A stretch of 64,000 nucleotides of DNA from Cetobacterium sp050033475 (lineage in GTDB: Bacteria; Fusobacteriota; Fusobacteriia; Fusobacteriales; Fusobacteriaceae). The DNA is taken from NCBI RefSeq assembly GCF_050033475.1, contig NZ_CP188319.1, forward strand, positions 992,001-1,056,000, read 5' to 3'. The notes below the pieces were generated by a model. It saw nothing but the letters and a program-made list of their open reading frames with translations, searched no databases and was not told the DNA's origin. Both the position numbers and the translations under genes were made by a program. Below, piece by piece: positions 52,124-60,366 of this stretch (positions are counted from its first letter, which is position 1; each line of letters opens with the position of its first letter).

Positions 52124-53017
52124 ATGAAAAAGTTACTTTTATTAATAGGAATAACGGTTATGATAGGTGGATGTAATGATATAGTTTTAAGAAAAGATTT
52201 GCAACCAAGAGTTGCTTTCGAAAATAATTTGAAAGAAGGGAATTATAAATTAGTTTTTTATAAATTAGAGTATCCAGAAAAACAAGATGAAAAAATGGAG
52301 TTTTTAGAAAAGTTTAAAGTATTTTTAGCAAATAATCCACATTTAAATATAATAGTTCCTGAAGAATTAGGAAAAGATATAATTTCAATTATAAATAACG
52401 GAGGTTACGGAGAGGAAAAAATAGCTTTAAAACCTGCAGTTGATTTAACCAAGGAAGAAGAGATTCAATTAAAAGAATTAGTTAATAATATAGAAGTACC
52501 TCAAGGTGGAGGAGAGATACAAAAAAATATTAATAGACAATATTACTTATTATTAGCTTTGCAGGAAAGAGCTGAAGAGTATGATCCAGATTTCTATTAT
52601 ACAGAATTGGATAAGGAGAAAGTAATTGGAGATACTTTAGTGATAAGAGAAGAGTTAAAAAATCAATTCCAAAAAAGTTTAAAAAATATAGTATTTACAT
52701 ATGATAAAAATTTTGATAATTTAAAAAATCCATTATATTTAGAAAATGTAAATGAACATATAGAAGATATCAATTCTTCAATTATATTAACTAATAATTC
52801 TGAAAAAAATGGATATAGTTTAACAAATAATAAAATTATTCTTTATGTGGGAAATAAAGGAAGTAAAGTGGAAGGGTTTAGAAATTTTGTATTTTCTAGT
52901 GAAATAAAAGAAATAAAAAATCTAAAAGAGATTATTCTTAATGAAGGAATTGAAGTTTCTGATTTAAATATATGGAAATCATTGGATCAGCCTTTAAAAT
53001 TGGAGGCTAAAAACTAA
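52124..53017 (+). CDS. Predicted lipoprotein of unknown function
   Basis: I do not recognise the fold. The 297-residue protein has a lipoprotein signal: positively charged KK, a hydrophobic core LLLLIGITVMI and lipobox IGGC with Cys17. The mature part is charged and has no further membrane segments. The ATG at 52124 follows GGAGG; an ATG at 52112 lies upstream of it. Its stop codon overlaps the ATG of the next gene, a GAF-PP2C phosphatase, so the two are probably translated together. Confidence 0.7.
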   Translation: MKKLLLLIGITVMIGGCNDIVLRKDLQPRVAFENNLKEGNYKLVFYKLEYPEKQDEKMEFLEKFKVFLANNPHLNIIVPEELGKDIISIINNGGYGEEKIALKPAVDLTKEEEIQLKELVNNIEVPQGGGEIQKNINRQYYLLLALQERAEEYDPDFYYTELDKEKVIGDTLVIREELKNQFQKSLKNIVFTYDKNFDNLKNPLYLENVNEHIEDINSSIILTNNSEKNGYSLTNNKIILYVGNKGSKVEGFRNFVFSSEIKEIKNLKEIILNEGIEVSDLNIWKSLDQPLKLEAKN

Positions 53018-54525
53018 TGAACTACTTTATAATCGGACTTATAGCAGTAATATTTTTTATTATTTTAAAAAAACAAGAGAAAGAAAATTTTAAGGAAATA
53101 TCCAGAATTTTAAAAAGTATTAGAGAGAAAAAAGCTTATGAAGAGATTCCTGAAATTATAAAGGATGAATATAAGGAAACTATAAATGATATTATTAAGC
53201 AAGAGATGGAATTAGATAGTTCCTTAGGAGAATTGAGAGAATATAGAAGAGAATTAGAGGTAACTTATACATCTTTAGTTAATAAGTCGACTCAACTAGA
53301 ATATACTAATCAGGCCTTAGAAAGAAGGGTAGCAAGCTTATCCAATATAAATGCTCTTTCAAGAACAGTTTTATCTATTATGGAGTTGGAAAAGATTATA
53401 AATATAATTTTAGATGCCTACTTTGTATTGACTGGTGCTAAAAGAATATCTTTATACTTATGGGAAGAAGGGCATTTATTAAATAAAAGAACTAAGGGTG
53501 ATATAGATTTTAAAGGTGAATTATATTATTCCTTAGATATATTAAAGAAATTTACGAAACAAGATTATAAAAGAGTATATGAAGAATTGGGAAAAGGATT
53601 TAAACTTGATCCAGGAGAAACAGTTATAGTATCTCCTTTAGTTGTTAAGGGAAAAGAATTAGGTGTAATTTATATAATAGAAGACAAAGCAAAATTAATT
53701 AATAGTGATGAAGAAACAATCTCTGCTTTAGCTATTCAAGTTGCCATTGCAATAAATAATGCACAGATTTATTCAGATTTACTTATTAAAGAAAGAATTT
53801 CTAAAGAGTTAGAAGTAGCTGCAAGAATTCAAAAAAGAATATTACCCAAAAATATAGATCAAATAAGAGGAATAGAAGTTACAAATTATTTCCAACCTGC
53901 AAAGGAAATAGGAGGAGATTATTATGACTATTCTTTATTGGAAGATGGAACATTTACAATAACAATAGCAGATGTTAGTGGAAAAGGAGTTCCAGCTGCA
54001 TTTTTGATGGCATTGGGAAGAGCGGTTCTTAAGACTTTAGAATTAAGAGGACAGGATCCAGCAGATAATTTGAATAATTTAAATAATATAATGTATCCAG
54101 ATATAACTGAAGATATGTTTATAACAATGCTTCATACAAAATATGATTTTGATAATAAAAAATTAACATATTCTAATGCAGGGCATAATCCACTAATAGT
54201 TTATAAGGCAGAAAAGGATGAAATAGAACTTCATTCAGTAAAAGGAGTTGCCATAGGGTTCTTGAAGGGATATAAATATAGACAGGGAGAATTGTATTTA
54301 GAAAAAGGTGATATAGTAGTTTACTATACTGATGGAATTACAGAAACAGAAAATTTAGATAAAGAACTATTTGGTTTAGAAAGATTGAAAGAAGTTGTAT
54401 ATGAGAATAAAAATAAAAATGTTGAGGAAATAAAAATAGCTATTTTGGAGAGAATAGATAGTTTTAAAGGTGAAAATGAACAGGTTGATGACTTAACATT
54501 TGTTATTATAAAGAACAATGAATAA
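53017..54525 (+). CDS. Membrane-anchored GAF-PP2C (SpoIIE/RsbU-type) serine phosphatase
   Basis: The 502-residue protein has one N-terminal membrane helix (about 1-17), a coiled-coil stretch (about 60-100), a GAF sensor domain (about 105-245) and a PP2C-type SpoIIE domain from about 265. The metal-binding motifs are IGGDYYDYSLL, IADVSGKGVPAAFLMA, ITEDMFITMLH, and YYTDGITE … VDDLTFVII. Such enzymes dephosphorylate anti-anti-sigma proteins in partner switching. No anti-sigma or STAS partner is encoded in this window, so its target is unknown. It starts within the lipoprotein stop codon. Confidence 0.85.
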   Translation: MNYFIIGLIAVIFFIILKKQEKENFKEISRILKSIREKKAYEEIPEIIKDEYKETINDIIKQEMELDSSLGELREYRRELEVTYTSLVNKSTQLEYTNQALERRVASLSNINALSRTVLSIMELEKIINIILDAYFVLTGAKRISLYLWEEGHLLNKRTKGDIDFKGELYYSLDILKKFTKQDYKRVYEELGKGFKLDPGETVIVSPLVVKGKELGVIYIIEDKAKLINSDEETISALAIQVAIAINNAQIYSDLLIKERISKELEVAARIQKRILPKNIDQIRGIEVTNYFQPAKEIGGDYYDYSLLEDGTFTITIADVSGKGVPAAFLMALGRAVLKTLELRGQDPADNLNNLNNIMYPDITEDMFITMLHTKYDFDNKKLTYSNAGHNPLIVYKAEKDEIELHSVKGVAIGFLKGYKYRQGELYLEKGDIVVYYTDGITETENLDKELFGLERLKEVVYENKNKNVEEIKIAILERIDSFKGENEQVDDLTFVIIKNNE

Positions 54526-54531
54526 AAAAAA

Positions 54532-54560
54532 TTGACGAAATGTATGTATTTCTATATAAT
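54532..54560 (+). promoter_or_regulatory. Promoter of the nucleoside ABC transporter operon
   Basis: TTGACG (54532-54537) and the consensus TATAAT (54555-54560) are exactly 17 bases apart. The transcript would start near 54567 and have a leader of about 90 bases with no known riboswitch motif. The intergenic region of 130 bases holds nothing else that I can support. Confidence 0.8.
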
Positions 54561-54655
54561 TTAGTGTGATTAGGTAGGGGTTTGTCATAAAAAAGTAATA
54601 TTTTTTTATATAAAGTTCTATTAATTATTGAATAAAAGTGTTGGGAGGATTCTAA

Positions 54656-56176
54656 GTGAGTGAATATATCTTAGAAATGCAAAATATCAGAAAAACTTTC
54701 TTAGGTGGTAAAGTCGTAGCTAATGATGATATAACTTTGAAAGTTAAAAAAGGTGAAAAACATGCCATTGTAGGAGAGAATGGTGCTGGAAAATCAACTT
54801 TAATGAAAATGTTAAATGGATTATATACTCCAACTTCAGGTAAAATATATTATCAGGGAGAAGAAGTTGTAATAGATAGTCCGGGAAAAGCTGCAAAATT
54901 AGGAATAGGAATGGTATATCAACATTTTATGTTAATACCAACGTTAACTGTTGCAGAGAACATGGTTTTAGGAGTAGAACCAAAGAAAGGTTTTACTTTA
55001 GACATTGGAAAAGCAAGAGAAGATGTTATAAATGTTTCTAAAAAATATGGATTAGAAATAGATCCAGATGCCTATATAGGAGATTTATCTATAGGAATGC
55101 AGCAAAGAGTGGAGATATTGAAAATATTATTTAAGGGAGCTAATTTATTAGTTTTTGATGAACCAACTGCAGTATTAACTCCTCAGGAAATAAAAGAACT
55201 GTATAAAATAATGGATAATTTAATAGAAGAAGGAAAAACTATTATTTTTATTTCCCATAAATTACAAGAAGTTTTAGATATTTCAGATAATATAACTGTA
55301 ATTAGAAGAGGTAAAGATGTAGCAGGGTTTCCTACTTCTGAAGCAACAAAGGAAAAAATAGCCAATGCAATGGTTGGAAGAGCAGTATTATTTACTACAG
55401 AAAAACCAGAAGTTGAAATTGGAAAAAAAGTTGTAGAAGTGAAAAACTTATTTGTTAAAGATAATAAGAATATTTTTAAGGTTAATGGAGTTTCCTTTGA
55501 TATAAGTGAAGGAGAAATTTTAGGAATAGCTGGAGTAGAAGGTAGTGGACAAACAGAATTAGTAGAAGCTTTAACAGGATTATCAAAAATTTATGAGGGA
55601 GAAATAAATTTAAATAATAAAGATATTGTTGGAGATACACCAAGAAATATTTCATTATTAGGAGTTGCTCATGTACCAGAGGATAGACATAAAAGAGCGG
55701 CTATTTGTGAATTTACAATAATGGAAAATTTTGCTTTAGGAGTTGAAAGAGATAAATATTCATTAAAAGGATTATTGAATTTTTCAAAGCTAAAGAGAGA
55801 ATCTAATGAATATATGGAAAAATATGATATTAGACCAAGAGAAATTGATGTTCTTTTTGGAAGATTTTCAGGTGGAAATCAACAGAAAGTTATTGTAGCT
55901 AGAGAATTAGAAAAAGAAAACAATAAATTTATAATAGTTGCACAACCTACCAGAGGTGTTGATATAGGAGCTATTGAATCTATTCATAAAATGATATTAG
56001 CAGAAAAAGAAAAAGGAAAAGCAATTTTAGTGGTTTCCTCGGAACTTTCTGAAATATTAAATTTATCAGATAAAATTGCTGTTATGTGTAGTGGAAAAAT
56101 AACGGGAATTCTAGATAGAAAAGTAGCAAATGAAGAAAAAATAGGAATACTAATGGCGGGTGGTAAACTTGATTAA
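54656..56176 (+). CDS. ABC transporter ATP-binding protein, nucleoside/simple sugar type (NupO-like)
   Basis: The 506-residue protein has two ABC modules, as in nucleoside (BMP-dependent) and ribose-type importers. Module 1 has GENGAGKSTLMK and LSIGMQQRVEIL; module 2 has the degenerate Walker A GVEGSGQTEL and FSGGNQQKVIVAREL. The start is GTG, with GGGAGG 7 bases before. Two permease genes follow, but no substrate-binding lipoprotein (BmpA-like) is encoded in this window, so the substrate is inferred from the family. Confidence 0.88.
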   Translation: MSEYILEMQNIRKTFLGGKVVANDDITLKVKKGEKHAIVGENGAGKSTLMKMLNGLYTPTSGKIYYQGEEVVIDSPGKAAKLGIGMVYQHFMLIPTLTVAENMVLGVEPKKGFTLDIGKAREDVINVSKKYGLEIDPDAYIGDLSIGMQQRVEILKILFKGANLLVFDEPTAVLTPQEIKELYKIMDNLIEEGKTIIFISHKLQEVLDISDNITVIRRGKDVAGFPTSEATKEKIANAMVGRAVLFTTEKPEVEIGKKVVEVKNLFVKDNKNIFKVNGVSFDISEGEILGIAGVEGSGQTELVEALTGLSKIYEGEINLNNKDIVGDTPRNISLLGVAHVPEDRHKRAAICEFTIMENFALGVERDKYSLKGLLNFSKLKRESNEYMEKYDIRPREIDVLFGRFSGGNQQKVIVARELEKENNKFIIVAQPTRGVDIGAIESIHKMILAEKEKGKAILVVSSELSEILNLSDKIAVMCSGKITGILDRKVANEEKIGILMAGGKLD

Positions 56177-57218
56177 GAATAAGATAATAAATTTTTTAGT
56201 ACCAATTGTGGCAGTTTTAATAGCTTTATTAATTGGAGCAGGAATAATTTTATATTTAGGAGAAAGTCCTGTAGATGCTTATGGTTATTTATTTAAAGGA
56301 GCTTTTTCAGGAGAGAGAGAAATAGCGAGAACTCTTTTAGAAGCAACTCCAATGATATTTACAGGATTAGGTGTGTTATTTGCTTTTAAAGGTGGTATGT
56401 TTAATATAGGTGCTCAAGGACAAATGATGATGTCTGGATTAATGGCAGCAGCTATTGGAGGATTTATAACAAATATATTTATTAGTAATCCTATTGTGAT
56501 AATGATTGCAGGTGGAATGGCAGGATTTTTATGGGCAGCTATAGCGGGATTTTTAAAAGCAAAATTAGGAATTCATGAAGTTATATCAACAATAATGTTA
56601 AATTATATAGCTATGAATTTTGAGCAGTATTGTTTAAACTATCCGTTAAAAGCACCGGGAACTAATCCGCAAACTCCTCCAGTTATAGAATTTGCAAGAT
56701 TGGGAAAAATAGTTAATGTAAATGTTCCTTTGAATTATGGTTTTATAGTAGCTATATTAGCAGTTATAGTTGTATGGTTTATTTTAGAAAAGACAATATT
56801 AGGTTATCAAATAAAAGCCGTTGGATATAACCCAAGTGCTGCGGAAAATAATGGAATAAATGTAAGATTGATTATAGTTTTAGTATTAGGTATTTCAGGA
56901 TTTTTAGCAGGTATGGGAGGAGTAGAAAGAGTTTTAGGAGGAGTAGGGCAATTCTCTTATAAGCAAGGACTTACAGCAACATATGGTTTTGATGGAATAG
57001 CTGTAGCTTTACTAGGAAAGAATACACCAATTGGAACCTTATTAGCAGCAATATTATTTGCAGCTCTTAGAGTTGGAGGAAGAGCGATGCAATTTAATAC
57101 AGATGTACCTAGTCAAATAGTTATCATGATTCAAGCAATTATTATATTATTAATAGCAGCTGAAAATATGATCAGAGTTTGGTTAGAGAAAGTTGCTAAG
57201 AAAGGGGAAGAGATATAA
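56160..57218 (+). CDS. ABC transporter permease, nucleoside type (NupP-like)
   Basis: The 352-residue permease has about nine helices, with the BPD-type inner-membrane signature (FKGGMFNIGAQGQMMMSG, IHEVISTIMLNYIAMN, VERVLGGVGQF) of the BmpB/YufP group. It overlaps the ATPase gene by 17 bases if it starts at GTG 56160; a TTG at 56169, after GGGTGG, would be a better-placed start with no change in function. It abuts the second permease. Confidence 0.88.
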   Translation: MVNLIKNKIINFLVPIVAVLIALLIGAGIILYLGESPVDAYGYLFKGAFSGEREIARTLLEATPMIFTGLGVLFAFKGGMFNIGAQGQMMMSGLMAAAIGGFITNIFISNPIVIMIAGGMAGFLWAAIAGFLKAKLGIHEVISTIMLNYIAMNFEQYCLNYPLKAPGTNPQTPPVIEFARLGKIVNVNVPLNYGFIVAILAVIVVWFILEKTILGYQIKAVGYNPSAAENNGINVRLIIVLVLGISGFLAGMGGVERVLGGVGQFSYKQGLTATYGFDGIAVALLGKNTPIGTLLAAILFAALRVGGRAMQFNTDVPSQIVIMIQAIIILLIAAENMIRVWLEKVAKKGEEI

Positions 57219-58099
57219 TGCATAATATAATAATAAGTTTAATTTTTGCAACTTTAAGGCAAGCAGCTCCAGTATTGATAACAGCTATAGGTGGGATGTT
57301 TTCAGAAGTTTCAGGAGTTGTTAACATTGGACTTGAGGGAATGATGCTAATGGGAGCTTTTACAGCTGCAGTAGGATCATACTTTACAGGAAGCTGGATT
57401 ATAGGCTTATTAGCTGGTGCTATGGCAGGTGGAGTAATGGCACTAATTCATGGAGTTATAAGTATTAAATATAGAGGAAATCAAGTTGTTTCAGGTATTG
57501 CTATAAATTTATTTGCTTCAGGATTTACAGTGTTTATGCTAAGAGTTTTATTTGAGCAATCAGCAAATACACCAATAGTTCCAAGATCTCCAGTGGTATA
57601 TGGATTTTCTATAATAATTTTTATAATATATGCTTTAGCAATATGGGCAAATTATTTCTTATATAGAACTGTAACTGGATTAAGAATAAGAGCGGTTGGA
57701 GAATATCCTTTAGCAGCAGATACAGTAGGAATAGATGTTTATAAAATTAGATATTTTGGTGTTGTATTATCAGGAGTTCTAGCTGGAGTTGGTGGAGCAT
57801 ACTTAGCAATTGGAGAATTAGCTCAATTTACTAAAGAAATGTCTGCAGGAAGAGGATTTATAGCCTTAGCAGCTTTGGTTTTCGGAAAATGGAAACCAAA
57901 AGGAGTTATTTTTGCCAGTTTATTATTTGGTTTTGCTGACGCAGGGCAAACTTTAATTCAACAATATGTAACATTTATACCACCACAATTTATACAAATG
58001 ATTCCATATGTATTAACTTTACTGGCTTTAGCAGGGGTAGTTGGAAAAGCTGTAGCACCAAGTGCTTCAGGTAAGCCATATGATAAAAATACTATTTAA
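57218..58099 (+). CDS. ABC transporter permease, nucleoside type (NupQ-like)
   Basis: The 293-residue permease is the second inner-membrane subunit, with EVSGVVNIGLEGMMLMGAF, INLFASGFTVFML and LIQQYVTFIPPQFIQMIPY typical of BmpC/YufQ-like proteins. Its ATG overlaps the stop of the first permease (TAATG). The unit ends at the terminator at 58128. Confidence 0.88.
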   Translation: MHNIIISLIFATLRQAAPVLITAIGGMFSEVSGVVNIGLEGMMLMGAFTAAVGSYFTGSWIIGLLAGAMAGGVMALIHGVISIKYRGNQVVSGIAINLFASGFTVFMLRVLFEQSANTPIVPRSPVVYGFSIIIFIIYALAIWANYFLYRTVTGLRIRAVGEYPLAADTVGIDVYKIRYFGVVLSGVLAGVGGAYLAIGELAQFTKEMSAGRGFIALAALVFGKWKPKGVIFASLLFGFADAGQTLIQQYVTFIPPQFIQMIPYVLTLLALAGVVGKAVAPSASGKPYDKNTI

Positions 58100-58127
58100 T
58101 AATAATTTAAAATATGATATCATTATA

Positions 58128-58157
58128 GTGGGAGAAAGAAGACTTCTCCCACTTTTT
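58128..58157 (+). terminator. Rho-independent terminator after the ABC transporter operon
   Basis: GTGGGAGAA (58128-58136) pairs perfectly with TTCTCCCAC (58144-58152), followed by TTTTT. It is 28 bases after the permease stop. Confidence 0.85.
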
Positions 58158-58182
58158 ACATAGAATAGAAAGGTGATGATGT

Positions 58183-59085
58183 ATGGCACATAAAAATGTT
58201 GGTGGTCAGGCAGTAATAGAAGGAGTAATGATGAGAAATGAGCATACTCTAGTTACAGCAGTTAGAAGACCAAATGGAGAAATTGTATATAAGAAGACAT
58301 ATATATCAAATAAAAGAAATAAATTGGCAAAATTACCATTTTTCAGAGGAGCAATAATGTTATTTGATTCACTAGTTTTAGGAATTAAAGAATTAACATT
58401 TTCAGCTAATCAGTCAGAAATGGAAGAAGAAAAGCAATTAAGCAATAAAGAAGCTATTATGACAACAATAGGTTCTTTAGCTCTAGGAATTGGATTGTTC
58501 ATTGTGTTACCTTCAGTTATTGGAGGATTTTTATTTAAAGATAATAGATTACATGCTAACTTATTAGAAGCAGCTTTGAGATTACTTTTCTTTGTAGTTT
58601 ATATTTGGGTTATTTCTTTTTCAAAAGATGTTCAAAGAGTTTTTCAATATCATGGAGCAGAACATAAATCTATATATGCCTATGAAGATGATTTACCTTT
58701 AACTGCGGAAAATGCAAAGAAATTTACGACATTGCATCCAAGATGTGGAACGAGTTTTCTATTGATAGTTATGTTGATAGCAATTATTGTTTTTTCAACT
58801 TTAGATTTTATATTACCGCCACCAGAGACAATATATGCTAAGATTTTTTCTAGAGTGATTTTAAGAGTTTTATTTATGCCAATAATAGCAGGAATAGCTT
58901 ATGAAATACAAAGATATACAAGTCAACATTTAGATAAATTATGGGTAAGAGCAATTGCAGCTCCTGGAATGCTTCTTCAAAAAATTACAACTAAGGAGCC
59001 AGATATGTCTCAATTGGAAGTTGCCATGGTGGCATTAAAAGCTTCTTTAGGACAAGAGGTTGAGAATGCAAAGGAAGTATATTAG
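58183..59085 (+). CDS. DUF1385 family membrane protein (YqhQ-like)
   Basis: The 300-residue protein matches the DUF1385/YqhQ family: GGQAVIEGVMMRNE at the N-terminus, RRPNGEIVYKKTYISNKRNKLAKLPFFRGAIML, then helices, and FQYHGAEHKSIYAYE with HPRCGTSF (conserved His/Cys). About four membrane segments are seen. The function is unknown, but in Firmicutes it is often near prfA or rpmE. The next gene, sfsA, starts on the last base of its stop codon. Confidence 0.85.
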   Translation: MAHKNVGGQAVIEGVMMRNEHTLVTAVRRPNGEIVYKKTYISNKRNKLAKLPFFRGAIMLFDSLVLGIKELTFSANQSEMEEEKQLSNKEAIMTTIGSLALGIGLFIVLPSVIGGFLFKDNRLHANLLEAALRLLFFVVYIWVISFSKDVQRVFQYHGAEHKSIYAYEDDLPLTAENAKKFTTLHPRCGTSFLLIVMLIAIIVFSTLDFILPPPETIYAKIFSRVILRVLFMPIIAGIAYEIQRYTSQHLDKLWVRAIAAPGMLLQKITTKEPDMSQLEVAMVALKASLGQEVENAKEVY

Positions 59086-59801
59086 TGAAAAAATTATTAG
59101 ATATTCAAATAGATGAAATAGGTATTTTTTTAGAAAGACCTAATAGATTTATAGCTTATGTAAAGTTAAATACAGAAGAAATAGTTACTGTTCATGTTCA
59201 TGATACAGGAAGATTAACTGAATTATTAATTGCTGGAAGCAAAGTTTTATTACGTAGAGCTAAAATGGATGGAAAAAGAAAAACAGAATGGGATTTAATA
59301 GCTGCAGAAACAGAGAATAAAGAATATGTTCTTATTAATGCATCTTTCCAAAGAAAAATAGCAGATAAAATTTTAAATGATAAAAGCATTTCACCGTTTG
59401 GAGAATGTCAAAAGGTGAAAGCTGAAGTAAAATATGGTAATAGTAGATTAGATTATCTTTTACAACAAAATAATCAAAATATTTGGTTAGAAACAAAGGG
59501 TGTATCATTATCAAGAGAAAAATTAGCAACTTTTCCAGCTTCTCCTAGCGAGAGAGCTTGTAAACATTTAAAAGAACTTATGGAAATTAAAAAAAATGGA
59601 GAAAGAGCAGCCATTATATTATTAATATTTCGAGATTCTATAATGTTTGAACCAATGTGGGAAGTAGATCCTAAATTTTCTAAATTATTTTATGAAGCTA
59701 TATTTACAGGGGTTGAAGTTTATCCATTACAAATATTTTTAAATAAATTTGGAGAATTATTTTATATAAAAAAAGATATAGAAATAAAAAAAATAAAATA
59801 A
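59085..59801 (+). CDS. sfsA: SfsA family protein (DNA/RNA nuclease SfsA)
   Basis: The 238-residue protein has the SfsA hallmarks: FLERPNRFIAYVKL, VHVHDTGRLTELL, SRLDYLL and WLETKGVSLSREKLATFPASPSERACKHL, a PD-(D/E)xK-type site. SfsA was first named as a sugar-fermentation stimulation gene, and later work ascribed nuclease activity to the family. The start is GTG. It is translationally coupled to the yqhQ-like gene. Confidence 0.9.
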   Translation: MKKLLDIQIDEIGIFLERPNRFIAYVKLNTEEIVTVHVHDTGRLTELLIAGSKVLLRRAKMDGKRKTEWDLIAAETENKEYVLINASFQRKIADKILNDKSISPFGECQKVKAEVKYGNSRLDYLLQQNNQNIWLETKGVSLSREKLATFPASPSERACKHLKELMEIKKNGERAAIILLIFRDSIMFEPMWEVDPKFSKLFYEAIFTGVEVYPLQIFLNKFGELFYIKKDIEIKKIK

Positions 59802-59868
59802 CATCTTGCGAAAACAAACACCTAGATATATATTAAAGATATAATATATAAATAAAGGGGGAACTAAA

Positions 59869-60180
59869 ATGAGTATGAACTATAAGTTTAATCAAAATAA
59901 AAAATGTGAATTTTTTCCATGTCATGATGTAAAAAATCCAGAAGAATTTAACTGCCTATTTTGTTATTGTCCATTATATATGTTAGGGGAAGAATGTGGT
60001 GGAAATTTTAAATATACAGCAGGTGGAGTTAAAGATTGTTCAAAATGTATTTTGCCACATGTAAAAGATGTAGGTTATGATCATATTCAGAAGAAAATGT
60101 TAACAGTTATTGAAAGAGTAATGGAAGAAAAAATTAAAGAAAAATATGGAAAAAATATATTGACAAAAGATGAAGATTAA
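59869..60180 (+). CDS. Cysteine-rich small-domain protein (PF04071-like)
   Basis: The 103-residue protein has eight cysteines (CEFFPC, NCLFCYC, EECGG, DCSKC) in the pattern of the small Cys-rich domain found beside or within cobalamin-related proteins, likely binding zinc or an Fe-S cluster. The C-terminus is a helical, charged tail. GGGGG precedes the ATG. The -35 box of the 5S rRNA gene lies in its last codons (60160-60165). Its role here is unknown. Confidence 0.75.
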   Translation: MSMNYKFNQNKKCEFFPCHDVKNPEEFNCLFCYCPLYMLGEECGGNFKYTAGGVKDCSKCILPHVKDVGYDHIQKKMLTVIERVMEEKIKEKYGKNILTKDED

Positions 60181-60188
60181 GCTATAAT
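60160..60188 (+). promoter_or_regulatory. Consensus promoter of the solitary 5S rRNA gene
   Basis: TTGACA (60160-60165) and TATAAT (60183-60188) are both perfect and separated by 17 bases. The first base of the 5S RNA (60195) is 7 bases after the -10 box, the ideal start distance. The -35 box lies inside the preceding coding sequence and the spacer contains its stop codon. Confidence 0.9.
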
Positions 60189-60194
60189 TTAAAA

Positions 60195-60313
60195 GCTTGG
60201 TAACAATGGCTACAAGGCTACACCCAGTAACATACCGAACCTGGAAGTTAAGCTTGTATACGTCGAAAGTACTTGGGGGGCAGCCCCCTGGGAGGATAGA
60301 AAGTTGCCAAGCT
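60195..60313 (+). rRNA. rrf: 5S ribosomal RNA (solitary)
   Basis: A 119-base G/C-rich gene whose ends GCTTGG and CCAAGC pair as helix I. It holds the 5S landmarks: CACCCAG at about 60229, then ATACCGAACCTGGAAGTTAAGC in loops B-C at about 60242-60263, a long GGGGGGCAGCCCCC helix IV region and GAGGATAG before the 3' end. No 16S, 23S or tRNA gene lies nearby. A T run immediately follows, so helix I itself may double as the terminator. All helices look intact, so it is probably functional. Confidence 0.93.
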
Positions 60314-60337
60314 TTTTTATTTTTTGTAAAAAAATAA

Positions 60338-60366
60338 AAAAAGAGGAGAAAAATAAAATCCTCTTT
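60338..60366 (-). terminator. Rho-independent terminator of the mnmH gene
   Basis: On the minus strand, AAAGAGGA and TCCTCTTT (centred near 60353) form a stem followed by a T-rich run (A-rich on the plus strand). It begins at the mnmH stop codon. It faces the U-tract of the convergent 5S gene. Confidence 0.6.

Noticed and set aside
54567..54655. Riboswitch in the nucleoside-transporter leader
   Set aside because: The leader is about 90 bases and A/T-rich, with no purine-, preQ1- or other aptamer motif I can recognise.
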